A DNA stretch of 64,000 bases from Hyphomicrobiales bacterium (lineage in GTDB: Bacteria > Pseudomonadota > Alphaproteobacteria > Rhizobiales > Beijerinckiaceae). Positions 53,048 through 61,582 of this stretch are shown in pieces. A model generated the notes under the pieces. The model was not told where the DNA came from. It ran no database searches and saw only the letters and a list, made by a program, of their open reading frames with translations. Made by a program: the position numbers and the translations under genes. The DNA is taken from the NCBI GenBank assembly GCA_900470775.1, contig UCBZ01000010.1, positions 135,515 to 199,514 of the forward strand. The letters are read 5' to 3'. Each line of letters begins with the position of its first letter. Position 1 is the stretch's first letter.

Positions 53048-53866
53048 ATGAGCGCCTCTTCCCGCCTGAGCCTGGGCCGCCTCGCGCTCAACGGCGCCGC
53101 CGGTCTCGCGCTGCTCTACATCCTGCTGCCGCTGGTCTTCGTCACCTGGCTCGCCTTCTTCCGGCAGGAGATCCCCTCCTTCCCGCCAGAGGGCTATTCG
53201 GTGAAGTGGTTCACGGCAGCCGCCAACAACCAGCCCTTCATCAACGGCTTCCTGCTCAGCCTCCAGGTCGGCGTGGCCGCGACGCTGCTCGGCCTCCTTG
53301 TCGGTGTTCCCGCAAGCCTTGCGCTGGTCCGCCACCGCATCGTGCTCGGCCCCCTCTTCAACACACTCCTGCTGCTGCCGCTGGTGATGCCGGGCATCGT
53401 GCTGGGCACCGCGATCTACGTCTTCCAGATCGAGACGGAGATCGCGACCGGCCTGCCGGTGATGGGCTCGCAGGGCGGATTGATCGGCGCGCATACGCTC
53501 GTCGTCATTCCCTGGGTCGTACGCTTGGTCACGGCGAGCCTCGTCGGCTTCGATCGCACCATCGAGGAGGCCGCGCAGAATCTCGGCGCCGGCCCCTTCA
53601 CCACCTTCCGGCGGGTGACCCTGCCGAGCATCAGGCCCGGCATCGTCGCGGCCGGCCTCTTCGGCTTCGTCACCTCCTTCGGCAATCTGGAGATGAGCCT
53701 GTTCCTGGTCGGGCCGGGGCGCACCACCCTGCCGATCGCCATCCTGCAATATCTCGAATGGAAGATCGATCCGACCGTGGCAGCCGCATCCCTGATCCAG
53801 ATCGTCCTGATCGCCGTGGCGATGATCGTCACCGATCGCTACGTCAAATTGAGCCGGGTGGTCTGA
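53048..53866 (+). CDS. Spermidine/putrescine-type ABC permease (PotC-like)
   Basis: 272 residues, six helices, with the EAA loop AAQNLGAGPFTTFRRVTLPS typical of PotB/PotC permeases. The N-terminus reads LYILLPLVFVTWLAFFRQE. Placed before the ATPase by four bases. The order permease-ATPase-binding protein-permease differs from E. coli potABCD. Confidence 0.92.
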   Translation: MSASSRLSLGRLALNGAAGLALLYILLPLVFVTWLAFFRQEIPSFPPEGYSVKWFTAAANNQPFINGFLLSLQVGVAATLLGLLVGVPASLALVRHRIVLGPLFNTLLLLPLVMPGIVLGTAIYVFQIETEIATGLPVMGSQGGLIGAHTLVVIPWVVRLVTASLVGFDRTIEEAAQNLGAGPFTTFRRVTLPSIRPGIVAAGLFGFVTSFGNLEMSLFLVGPGRTTLPIAILQYLEWKIDPTVAAASLIQIVLIAVAMIVTDRYVKLSRVV

Positions 53867-53870
53867 CGCA

Positions 53871-54929
53871 ATGGCACGGCTTTCGATCGAACATCTGCGC
53901 AAGACCTATGGCGACCTGACCGTCGTCGACGACGTCACCATCGACATCGCCGATGGTGAGTTCCTGGTGCTGCTCGGCCCATCCGGCTGCGGCAAGACCA
54001 CGACCTTGCGCATGGTCGCGGGCTTCATCGCCCCCAGCGCCGGCACTATTGCCATCGGCGAGCGCAGCGTCACCACCCTCCCGCCCTGGAAGCGCAATTG
54101 CGGCCTGGTGTTCCAGAGCTATGCGCTGTTCCCCCACATGACCGTGGCCGAAAACGTCGCCTTCGGCCTGGAGATGCGCAAGATCTCGCCGGCCGACCGG
54201 GCACCACGCGTCGCCGAGGCGCTGCGTCTCGTCCAGCTCACGGGCTTCGACGAGCGCTATCCGCGCCAGCTCTCAGGCGGCCAGCAGCAGCGTGTCGCGC
54301 TGGCGCGTGCGCTCGCCATGGAGCCGGACGTGCTCCTGCTCGACGAGCCGCTCTCCAACCTCGACGCCAAGCTGCGCCAGGAGGTCCGCGTCGAGATCCG
54401 CGACCTGCAGCGCAAGCTCGGCCTGACCACGATCATGGTGACGCATGATCAGGAAGAGGCGCTCACCATGGCCGACCGGCTGGTGGTGATGGAGAAGGGC
54501 AAGGTCCGCCAGATCGGCACCCAGCGCGAGCTCTACGAGAAACCAGCCGACCGCTTCGTCGCCGGCTTCATCGGCCGCAGCGCCTTCCTCGACGGCGAGA
54601 TCACGGCGCCCGGCCGCTTCCGCACCAAGGGTGGGGTCGAGATCGGCTGCGCGGCCGCAATCGGCACCGGGGCTGCGACGCTGGCCTTGCGGCCGGAGCG
54701 GATCGCGGTCGCCGGCGAGGCGCAAGGCCTGCACAACCACTTCCAGGCTCGTGTCGAGCACGCCTCCTATCTCGGCGCGATCCTCGACATCGATGTCAGC
54801 CTCTCCGGAAGTGACCGGATGCTGCTGCAGATCCCGAACAAGGCTGGCATCGCCGAGCCGAAGCCGGGCGAGACCATCACCATAGGCTGGGCCGAAGACG
54901 CCGGGCTCGTTTATCCGCGCGAGGCCTGA
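53871..54929 (+). CDS. Spermidine/putrescine-type ABC ATPase (PotA-like)
   Basis: 352 residues. Walker A GPSGCGKT at 36-43, signature LSGGQQQR near 137, Walker B LLLDEPLSNLD, and a C-terminal TOBE domain (TLALRPERIAVAGEAQG onward), as in PotA. It energises import of polyamines or a related small molecule together with the two permeases and the Tat-exported binding protein in this operon. Confidence 0.93.
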   Translation: MARLSIEHLRKTYGDLTVVDDVTIDIADGEFLVLLGPSGCGKTTTLRMVAGFIAPSAGTIAIGERSVTTLPPWKRNCGLVFQSYALFPHMTVAENVAFGLEMRKISPADRAPRVAEALRLVQLTGFDERYPRQLSGGQQQRVALARALAMEPDVLLLDEPLSNLDAKLRQEVRVEIRDLQRKLGLTTIMVTHDQEEALTMADRLVVMEKGKVRQIGTQRELYEKPADRFVAGFIGRSAFLDGEITAPGRFRTKGGVEIGCAAAIGTGAATLALRPERIAVAGEAQGLHNHFQARVEHASYLGAILDIDVSLSGSDRMLLQIPNKAGIAEPKPGETITIGWAEDAGLVYPREA

Positions 54930-54969
54930 TCCAGGCTTCGACAGGCGTCCAACAGGGGAGTTTTCAACC

Positions 54970-56016
54970 ATGACCACATTCGACAGACGCGATCTGCTCA
55001 AGGGCGCCGGCGCCGCCGCGCTCGCCTCGACGCTCGGCACCCCGGCGCTTGCCCAGGCGGCCGGCAAGGTCGTGGTCGGCACCTGGGGCGGCGACTATGC
55101 CCGCCTGCTGACCAAGAACATCGAGGACCCGATCCTTAAGCCCAAGGGCATGGAAGTGGTGCAGGACCAGGCCGGCGACGCCCCGCGCCGCGCCAAGATG
55201 GTCGCTGAACGCCGCCTGCCGCGCGGCACGGTCGACATCCAGGGCCTCTCCGCCGCCAACATGTACGAGATGAACGAGGCCGGCGTCATCGAGGCGCTCG
55301 ACTATTCGAAGATCCCGAACGCCAAGAACCTGCTGCCGGCGATGAAATACCCATACGGCGTCGGGCACATCTATTCGGGCAATGTGGTGATCTACAATCC
55401 CAAGATCATCAGCCCTGCCCCGACCGGCTTCAAGGACTGGCTCGACCCCAAGCACGGCAACAAGATCGGCTTTATCGACATCCAGTACCAGTCGATCATG
55501 ATCGCGGCCTCGATGGCGGCGACCGGCGGCAAGGACATGAACGACCTCGACAAGGCCAAGGAGATCCTGATGGCCGTGAAGAAGGCCGGCGCCCGCGTCT
55601 ACCCGACCAACGAGGCCTTCGCTGCCGCGATGAAAAACGAGGAGATCGGCATCAGCGCGATCTGGAAGGCCCGCGTCGTCCAGTGGCAGAACGCCGGCAT
55701 CCCCTGCGAGGCGATCTCGCCGGTCGAGGGCATCCCGGCCTATGTCTCGGGCTTCGCGATCCAGAAGAACGCGCCCAACAAGGACAACGCCTACGCCTAT
55801 ATGAACGCGATGCTGGAAAAGGCGCCGCAGGAGGCCTTCGCGGTCGACATGGGCTATAACGGCACCGTCACCGGCCTGAATGTGGCTCCCGACCTGCAGA
55901 AGCGCATCGGCTTCACGCCGGAGGAAGAGAAGAAGCTCCGCGACCTCGACTACGGCTTCCTCGCCAAGAACGACTCGGCGATGAAGGAGTGGTGGGACAA
56001 GGTCTTCAAGTCCTGA
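54970..56016 (+). CDS. Spermidine/putrescine-type ABC substrate-binding protein (PotD-like)
   Basis: 348 residues. The signal has a twin-arginine motif (DRRDLLKGAG), ending PALAQA, so Tat export is likely. Family 1 binding-protein motifs: VVGTWGGDYARLL, LDPKHGNKIGFIDIQYQS and AYVSGFAIQKNAPNKDNAY. It belongs with PotD/PotF-type proteins. Polyamine specificity is by family only; related proteins bind other amines, amino acids or iron chelates. Confidence 0.9.
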   Translation: MTTFDRRDLLKGAGAAALASTLGTPALAQAAGKVVVGTWGGDYARLLTKNIEDPILKPKGMEVVQDQAGDAPRRAKMVAERRLPRGTVDIQGLSAANMYEMNEAGVIEALDYSKIPNAKNLLPAMKYPYGVGHIYSGNVVIYNPKIISPAPTGFKDWLDPKHGNKIGFIDIQYQSIMIAASMAATGGKDMNDLDKAKEILMAVKKAGARVYPTNEAFAAAMKNEEIGISAIWKARVVQWQNAGIPCEAISPVEGIPAYVSGFAIQKNAPNKDNAYAYMNAMLEKAPQEAFAVDMGYNGTVTGLNVAPDLQKRIGFTPEEEKKLRDLDYGFLAKNDSAMKEWWDKVFKS

Positions 56017-56060
56017 TGCAATCGCGATCGAACCCTGCCGTCATGAGCGTTTTCCCTCTC

Positions 56061-56215
56061 CCGTCATGGTCGGGCTTGTCCCGACCATCCACGTCTTGCG
56101 ACGCGGATGGAAAGCGCACCATTTCCGGCGGTCGGGCTCGGCCGATCCAAATCTCGCTGCCTGCCCCGGCAGGCGTTCAAGACGTGGATGGTCGGCACAA
56201 GGCCGACCATGACGG
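56061..56215. repeat. Long inverted repeat inside the importer operon, family F
   Basis: Left arm CCGTCATGGTCGGGCTTGTC CCGACCATCCACGTCTTG, right arm its near-complement CAAGACGTGGATGGTCGGCA CAAGGCCGACCATGACGG: about 38 bases, one of the longest hairpins in the window. It sits between the binding-protein and second permease genes, both on the plus strand. Confidence 0.88.
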
Positions 56216-56227
56216 CGGAGCCCTGCC

Positions 56228-57097
56228 ATGAGCACCGCGCCCGAGCCCGTCGCCGGCGCGCGCACCGGCCTTGCCGGCCTGCTCGTCATGCCGGCGACGC
56301 TCTTCGTCGCAATCGGGCTGCTTGGCCCGATCGCGATCCTGTTCCGCTATTCGCTGAACCAGTTCATTCCCGGCCAGTTCATGGTCGATGGGCTGACGAT
56401 CGAGAACTACGTCAAGTTCTTCACCGACGCCTATTACCTCAATGTGCTGGCCCGCACGGTGAAGGTCGCCGTCATCTGCACGGTGGCCTGCCTGATCATG
56501 GGTTTCCCGCTGGCCTATGTGCTGGCCCGCACCCAGAGCCGTTTCAAGAACCTGTTGATCATTTCGGTGGTGCTGCCGCTCTTCGTCGGCAACGCCGTGC
56601 GCGCGGCCGGCTGGATGACCGCCTTCGGCAGCAGGGGCGCGCTCAACGCCTCGCTGATGGGCCTCGGCGTCATCGATCAGCCACTGGAGATCATGTACAC
56701 CGAGAACGCCGTGCTGATCGGCATCATCGCGGTCAACCTGCCCTTCATGGTCCTGACGCTGCAGAGCGTGATCGAGGGCATTCCGCGTAATGTCGAGGAG
56801 GCCGCCTTCAGCCTCGGCGCCGGGCCTGCCGCGATGTTTCGGCGCGTGCTCTGGCCGCTCGCTTTGCCCGGCATCCTGGCGGGCACGATCCTGACCTTCA
56901 TCCTGGCGATGAACGCCTATGCCACGCCGGTCCTGCTCGGCGGCCCGAAATTCCAGATGATGGGGCCGCTGGTCTATGGTCAGTTCGCCCAGCAGAACAA
57001 CTGGCCCTTCGGCGGCGCGATCTCCTTCATCCTGATGACGGCGACCATTGTCCTGACCGTCGCGGCGCATCTGATCGTGCAGCGACGCTACCGCTGA
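56228..57097 (+). CDS. Spermidine/putrescine-type ABC permease (PotB-like)
   Basis: 289 residues with six helices; EAA-type loop AAFSLGAGPAAMFRRVLWPL; N-terminal helix LLVMPATLFVAIGLLGPIAI. The partner of the permease at 53048. A 155-base inverted repeat lies before it within the operon, so its expression may differ from that of the other subunits. Confidence 0.92.
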   Translation: MSTAPEPVAGARTGLAGLLVMPATLFVAIGLLGPIAILFRYSLNQFIPGQFMVDGLTIENYVKFFTDAYYLNVLARTVKVAVICTVACLIMGFPLAYVLARTQSRFKNLLIISVVLPLFVGNAVRAAGWMTAFGSRGALNASLMGLGVIDQPLEIMYTENAVLIGIIAVNLPFMVLTLQSVIEGIPRNVEEAAFSLGAGPAAMFRRVLWPLALPGILAGTILTFILAMNAYATPVLLGGPKFQMMGPLVYGQFAQQNNWPFGGAISFILMTATIVLTVAAHLIVQRRYR

Positions 57098-57181
57098 GGC
57101 TCATGGGCGCGGCTGCGGCCGAGCGTCACTGGCGCGGCGGCTGGCTGGTCAAGCCGCCGGCTGCGGCTTATGTGCAGTCGG

Positions 57182-57370
57182 ATGACACTCTCCGGTTCAA
57201 TCGTCCCACTCGCGCTCGGCGCCGTTGCTGTGGTTCTCCTGCTCGGGCTGGCGAACATGTTGCGCGGCGGCAGCGCCAACACCTCGCAGAGGCTGATGCG
57301 CCTGCGGGTGATCCTGCAATTCGTCGCGATCCTGCTTATTCTCGGCGTGATGTGGTGGCGCAGCGGCTGA
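57182..57370 (+). CDS. Small two-helix membrane protein (HIG1-domain/twin-TM type)
   Basis: 62 residues from ATG 57182. Two hydrophobic helices (IVPLALGAVAVVLLLGLANM and VILQFVAILLILGVMWW) joined by a short SQRLMRLR loop: the hypoxia-induced HIG1-like fold found in respiratory supercomplex factors. In Hyphomicrobiales a protein of this kind typically precedes the cob(I)alamin adenosyltransferase gene, as here with a PagL-like gene between. The function of the bacterial form is not known to me. Confidence 0.75.
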   Translation: MTLSGSIVPLALGAVAVVLLLGLANMLRGGSANTSQRLMRLRVILQFVAILLILGVMWWRSG

Positions 57371-57446
57371 GCCGCTTTAGGCTTCATCAACAGGGCATGC
57401 GGCCATCCGCGAACATGCCATTCATCCCCATGAATCGTTCAACATA

Positions 57447-57460
57447 TTGATTCAAATCAA
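57447..57460 (+). promoter_or_regulatory. FNR/FixK-type operator
   Basis: TTGAT-TCAA-ATCAA is a perfect match to the FNR/FixK/Anr consensus TTGAT-N4-ATCAA. It lies in an AT-rich stretch 118 bases before the PagL-like gene start and 76 bases after the HIG1-like gene. In alphaproteobacteria such boxes bind FixK/FnrN at low oxygen. I cannot place a matching -10 with confidence. Confidence 0.65.
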
Positions 57461-57577
57461 CTTATTTTTGCTTGCCCCCGCAACCAAGGACCCGTCGCCG
57501 CAATCCCGCCATATTCCCGACACGAGTCTCTGTGCTTCCTTAATCTCCGCCTTGCCGACAAGAAGAACACTCTGCCC

Positions 57578-58171
57578 ATGGTTCGCGTCGCGTTGCTCCT
57601 CCTCGCCGGTTTTCTGACGGCCTCGCCTCTGGCGGCGCAGGCACAGACCCTCCCGGCCGGAGTCTCGAGCTACGCTCCCGCCACCGAACCCTCCCCTGCA
57701 CTGTCCTGGGAAGCGCGCATCGGCGCCGCCGTCTCCAATCCCGGCGGGCGCGAAGGCGGGCTCCTCAACTTCAGCGGCGAGATCGTGACGCCGCGCCCAC
57801 TCACCCTGACCGACCGCTTCGCCAACGCCTTCGTCCCGCGCTTCCATATCGGCTCGAGCGCGAACTTCAACGGCACGCGCTATGCCTATGCCGGCGCGAC
57901 CTGGACGGTCGATCTGACCAAAGCCGTCTTCGTCGAGGCGAGCCTCGGCGCCGCCCTCAACGACGGCAAGACCGGAGCGATCATCCCCGAAAATCGTCTC
58001 AATCTCGGCTGCAACAGTGGCACGCGCGAGGCCGCGGCGCTCGGCGTGCGCCTCAACGACCGCTGGAGCCTGGTCGCCACGCTGGAGCATTTCAGCACCG
58101 CCGGCTGCGCCGATCGCGGCAACCCGCGCGGTCCGGCCAATGTCGGCGCAAAGCTCGGCTATACTTTCTAG
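57578..58171 (+). CDS. PagL-like outer-membrane lipid A 3-O-deacylase (acyloxyacyl hydrolase family)
   Basis: 197 residues. Signal peptide ending PLAAQAQ. The mature part is a small beta-barrel-like protein with alternating hydrophobic strands, ending in GYTF, an aromatic C-terminal residue typical of outer-membrane proteins. The PagL catalytic pair appears as H171-F-S173 in LEHFSTAG. The third PagL residue (Glu) is not obvious after it (region TAGCADRGNPRGPAN), so activity is uncertain. An FNR/FixK-type box lies upstream. Confidence 0.62.
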   Translation: MVRVALLLLAGFLTASPLAAQAQTLPAGVSSYAPATEPSPALSWEARIGAAVSNPGGREGGLLNFSGEIVTPRPLTLTDRFANAFVPRFHIGSSANFNGTRYAYAGATWTVDLTKAVFVEASLGAALNDGKTGAIIPENRLNLGCNSGTREAAALGVRLNDRWSLVATLEHFSTAGCADRGNPRGPANVGAKLGYTF

Positions 58172-58185
58172 AGACGAGCAAGTTC

Positions 58186-58292
58186 AGCCCTCATCCTGAG
58201 GAGCAGCCGTCAGGCTGCGTCTCGAAGGATGTTCCAGTGCCCTTTGAACCATCCTTCGAGACGCCGCTGCGCGGCTCCTCAGGATGAGGGCT
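58186..58292. repeat. Palindromic intergenic repeat, family G
   Basis: AGCCCTCATCCTGAGGAGC ... and ... GCTCCTCAGGATGAGGGCT are inverted arms, with an inner CGTCTCGAAGGATG/CATCCTTCGAGACG pair, just before the adenosyltransferase gene. Confidence 0.85.
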
Positions 58293-58335
58293 GCGGGAGG
58301 CTTCCGTCAGCCTCGCGCCGCGCTATAACGCGGTC

Positions 58336-58917
58336 ATGGTCAAGCTCAACAAGATCTACACCCGCACCGGCGACGACGGTACCACCGGGCTCACGACCGG
58401 GCCGCGCCGTGCCAAGTTCGACCTGCGCGTCGCCGCCTACGGCACCATCGACGAGACCAATGCCTGCATCGGCATCGCCCGGCTTCATGCCGCTATCGAG
58501 GATGCCGGGGTCGATGCGATGCTCGGCCGCATCAGCAACGATTTGTTCGATCTCGGCGCCGACCTATCGACCCCTGATACCGGCACGCCGCCGGCCTATG
58601 AGCCGCTGCGCATCGTCGCCGCCCAGGTCGCGCGGATCGAGGCCGATATCGACGCGCTCAACGCCGATCTGGCGCCGCTGCGCTCGTTCGTGCTGCCAGG
58701 CGGCACGCCGGCCGCGACATATCTGCATCTGGCCCGCACGGTGAGCCGCCGCGCCGAGCGGCTGATGACGGAACTGGCGCAGACCGAAGGTGAGATCGTC
58801 GGCGAGCCGGCGCTGCACTACATCAACCGGCTCTCGGACTTCCTCTTCGTCGCCTCCCGCTTCCTCAATGCCAGGGCCGGGGGCGACGTGCTCTGGGTGC
58901 CCGGCCAGAATCGCTAG
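58336..58917 (+). CDS. PduO-type cob(I)alamin/cobyrinate adenosyltransferase
   Basis: 193 residues. N-terminal ATP-binding TRTGDDGTTGLTTG, then DETNACIGIAR, and the C-terminal YINRLSDFLFVASRFLNA, which form the PduO active site. The enzyme transfers the adenosyl group of ATP to cob(I)alamin to make the B12 coenzyme. It works on the same pathway as cobS/cobT in this window, though not linked to them. Followed by a rhomboid gene seven bases downstream. Confidence 0.94.
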   Translation: MVKLNKIYTRTGDDGTTGLTTGPRRAKFDLRVAAYGTIDETNACIGIARLHAAIEDAGVDAMLGRISNDLFDLGADLSTPDTGTPPAYEPLRIVAAQVARIEADIDALNADLAPLRSFVLPGGTPAATYLHLARTVSRRAERLMTELAQTEGEIVGEPALHYINRLSDFLFVASRFLNARAGGDVLWVPGQNR

Positions 58918-58924
58918 GCGCGCG

Positions 58925-59620
58925 ATGTTCATCCCCCTGCATGACGGTGTGCCGCTGCGCTTCATGCGCGCGCCCTATGTCACCTACGCACTGGTCTGCC
59001 TGTGCATCTGCGCCTACCTTCTGGTGACGCTGCGCCAGAATGCCGAAGGCCAGATCGCGGTCGCAGCCGGCTTCGGGCTGATCCCCTCGGTGTTCTTCGG
59101 CGCGGCGCAGTTGCCGCCCGAATTGCTGCAGGCCCCACCCTGGCTGACGCTGTTCAGCAATGTCCTGCTGCATGTCAGCCTGGCGCATCTGTTCGGCAAC
59201 ATGCTGTTCCTCTGGGTCTTCGGCGACAATGTCGAGGATGCCATGGGCCATGCCCGCTTCCTGCTGTTCTTCTTTCTCTGCGGGCTCGGCGGCTCGCTGG
59301 CGCATGCGCTGATGAACCCGGCCTCGGACCAGCCGCTGATCGGCGCATCCGGCGCGATCTCGGGTGTCATCGCCTCCTATCTGATGCTCTATCCGCGCGT
59401 CCGGATCTGGGGCCTCGCCTTCAACTGGATCCCGCTGCATATCACCGCACTCTATGCGATCGGCTTCTGGATCCTGTTCCAGCTCGTCCAGGCGCTGATC
59501 GATCCGCAGGGCCATGTCGGCTGGTGGGCGCATCTCGGCGGGCTCGGCACCGGCGCGGCGTTGACGCCGCTCTTCATCCATCGCGGCGTCACGCTGTTTG
59601 GGCGCGTCGCACGGGGGTGA
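58925..59620 (+). CDS. Rhomboid-family intramembrane serine protease
   Basis: 231 residues from ATG 58925. Catalytic Ser in GASGAISG (S142) and His in WWAHLGG (H203), with oxyanion-region HVSLAHLFGNMLFL (H83, N92). Six or seven membrane helices. It cuts membrane proteins within or next to their transmembrane helix; the targets are unknown. Placed seven bases after pduO and ahead of etfBA, an arrangement common in Hyphomicrobiales. Confidence 0.93.
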   Translation: MFIPLHDGVPLRFMRAPYVTYALVCLCICAYLLVTLRQNAEGQIAVAAGFGLIPSVFFGAAQLPPELLQAPPWLTLFSNVLLHVSLAHLFGNMLFLWVFGDNVEDAMGHARFLLFFFLCGLGGSLAHALMNPASDQPLIGASGAISGVIASYLMLYPRVRIWGLAFNWIPLHITALYAIGFWILFQLVQALIDPQGHVGWWAHLGGLGTGAALTPLFIHRGVTLFGRVARG

Positions 59621-59660
59621 GGGGTGCGGTTTGCACATCGCCAATGGGTCGTTCGCAGCG

Positions 59661-59690
59661 TTGACAAGCGCAAACGGGCGTCGTTACGGT
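59661..59690 (+). promoter_or_regulatory. Putative promoter for etfBA
   Basis: TTGACA at 59661-59666 and TACGGT at 59685-59690 with an 18-base spacer, 107 bases before the etfB start. A consensus -35 and a fair -10. Confidence 0.45.
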
Positions 59691-59797
59691 CCCTCCGCAT
59701 TCCAGCCGAGAGCCGCGATGCCGCCATCCTGCCGCCGGTCGCGGCGCGGCCAAGGGTGCGGCAAAGACAGCCTCTTCTCTGAACGGTGATGATGACG

Positions 59798-60547
59798 ATG
59801 AAGATCCTTGTGCCCGTGAAGCGGGTTGTCGATTACAACGTGAAGATCCGTGTCAAGGCGGACGGCTCCGGGGTCGAGCTCGCCAACGTCAAGATGTCGA
59901 TGAATCCCTTTGATGAGATCGCCGTCGAGGAGGCGCTCCGCCTTCGGGAAGCCGGCAAGGCGACCGAGGTGGTCGTGGTCTCGATCGGCCCGGCCCAGGC
60001 CGCCGAGACGATCCGCACCGGTCTCGCCATGGGCGCCGACCGCGGCATCCTGGTCAAGGTCGATGGCACGGTCGAACCGCTCGCCGTCGCCAAGCTCCTC
60101 AAGAAGGTGGTCGAGCAGGAAAGCCCCGAGCTCGTCATCCTCGGCAAGCAGGCGATCGACGACGACTGCAACCAGACCGGCCAGATGCTGGCGGCCCTGC
60201 TCGGCTGGCCGCAGGGCACCTTCGCCTCGAAGGTCACGGTCGGTGACGGCTCGGTCGATGTCATCCGCGAGGTCGATGGCGGCCTCCAGACGGTTCAGCT
60301 CAAGCTGCCCGCGATCGTCACCACCGATCTGCGCCTGAACGAGCCGCGCTACGCCTCGCTGCCCAACATCATGAAGGCCAAGAAGAAGCCGCTCGATGAG
60401 ACCTCGGCCGAGGCTCTCGGCGTCGACGTCACGCCGCGCCTGAAGGTGCTCAAGACCGTCGAGCCCGCCGGCCGCTCCGCCGGCGTCAAAGTCGGCTCCG
60501 TCGCCGAGCTGGTATCCAAGCTGAAGAACGAAGCGGGAGTTCTGTGA
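59798..60547 (+). CDS. etfB: Electron transfer flavoprotein beta subunit
   Basis: 249 residues from ATG 59798; three earlier in-frame start codons lie within 12 bases (GTG 59786, ATG 59789 and 59792), and I chose the one giving the usual [14 protein letters not shown] start. AMP-binding features: [38 protein letters not shown] and [20 protein letters not shown]. With EtfA it carries electrons from acyl-CoA and other dehydrogenases to the quinone pool through ETF-QO. Confidence 0.95.
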   Translation: MKILVPVKRVVDYNVKIRVKADGSGVELANVKMSMNPFDEIAVEEALRLREAGKATEVVVVSIGPAQAAETIRTGLAMGADRGILVKVDGTVEPLAVAKLLKKVVEQESPELVILGKQAIDDDCNQTGQMLAALLGWPQGTFASKVTVGDGSVDVIREVDGGLQTVQLKLPAIVTTDLRLNEPRYASLPNIMKAKKKPLDETSAEALGVDVTPRLKVLKTVEPAGRSAGVKVGSVAELVSKLKNEAGVL

Positions 60548-60551
60548 GACC

Positions 60552-61499
60552 ATGACGACGCTTCTTCTCGCCAAGCACGACAACAAGAGCCTCAACGAGG
60601 CGACCCGCAAGGCCCTGACCGCCGCCAAGGAACTCGGCGCGTCGGTCCATGTCCTTGTCGCCGGCCACAACGCCAAGGCCGTGGCCGAGGCTGCAGCCAA
60701 ACTCGACGGCATCGAGAAGGTGCTGCTGGTCGACGATGCGGCTTACGAGCATCGCCTGGCCGAGCCGCTGGCCGCGCTGATCGTCTCGCTCGCCGGCTCC
60801 TATGACGCGATCGTCGCGCCGGGCACCACCACCGGCAAGAACGTCATGCCGCGCGTCGCCGCCCTGCTCGACGTGATGCAGGTCTCGGAGGTCACCAAGA
60901 TCGTCTCGCCCGACACCTTCGAGCGGCCGATATATGCCGGCAACGCCATCCAGACCGTGCAGGCCAGCGACGCCAAGAAGGTCATCACCGTCCGTGGCGC
61001 CTCCTTCGCCGCGACCGGCGACGGAAGCGCCAGCGCCCCGATCGAGACGGCTGCAGCCGCCGGCAGTGACGGCACCTCGAGCTTCAAGGGCGAAGAGGTC
61101 GCCAAGTCCGACCGTCCGGAACTGGCCTCGGCCAAGATCATCATCTCGGGCGGCCGTGCCCTGGCTTCGTCGGAGAACTTCACCAAGGTGATCGAGCCCG
61201 TCGCCGACCGGCTGGGCGCAGCCATGGGCGCCTCGCGCGCAGCGGTCGATGCCGGCTATGCTCCCAATGACTGGCAGGTCGGCCAGACCGGCAAGGTCGT
61301 GGCGCCGGATCTCTACATCGCGGTCGGCATCTCCGGCGCGATCCAGCATCTCGCCGGCATGAAGGACTCGAAGGTCATCGTCGCGATCAACAAGGACGAG
61401 GAGGCGCCGATCTTCCAGGTCGCCGATTACGGCCTCGTCGGCGACCTCTTCACCATCCTGCCCGAGCTCGACGCCGAACTCGCCAAAATCGGCAAGTAG
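60552..61499 (+). CDS. etfA: Electron transfer flavoprotein alpha subunit
   Basis: 315 residues, starting five bases after etfB. The FAD domain reads [56 protein letters not shown] and [12 protein letters not shown] complete, normal-length subunit. The 3-hydroxybutyryl-CoA dehydrogenase that follows points to fatty acid or PHB metabolism as a source of electrons. Confidence 0.96.
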   Translation: MTTLLLAKHDNKSLNEATRKALTAAKELGASVHVLVAGHNAKAVAEAAAKLDGIEKVLLVDDAAYEHRLAEPLAALIVSLAGSYDAIVAPGTTTGKNVMPRVAALLDVMQVSEVTKIVSPDTFERPIYAGNAIQTVQASDAKKVITVRGASFAATGDGSASAPIETAAAAGSDGTSSFKGEEVAKSDRPELASAKIIISGGRALASSENFTKVIEPVADRLGAAMGASRAAVDAGYAPNDWQVGQTGKVVAPDLYIAVGISGAIQHLAGMKDSKVIVAINKDEEAPIFQVADYGLVGDLFTILPELDAELAKIGK

Positions 61500-61582
61500 G
61501 CTTGGGTGCACTGCGCGCCTTTGATTGATATATAAAGGGGCTACCGTTCGCGGCGGCCCACATCGCTTCCGACAAAGGAACG

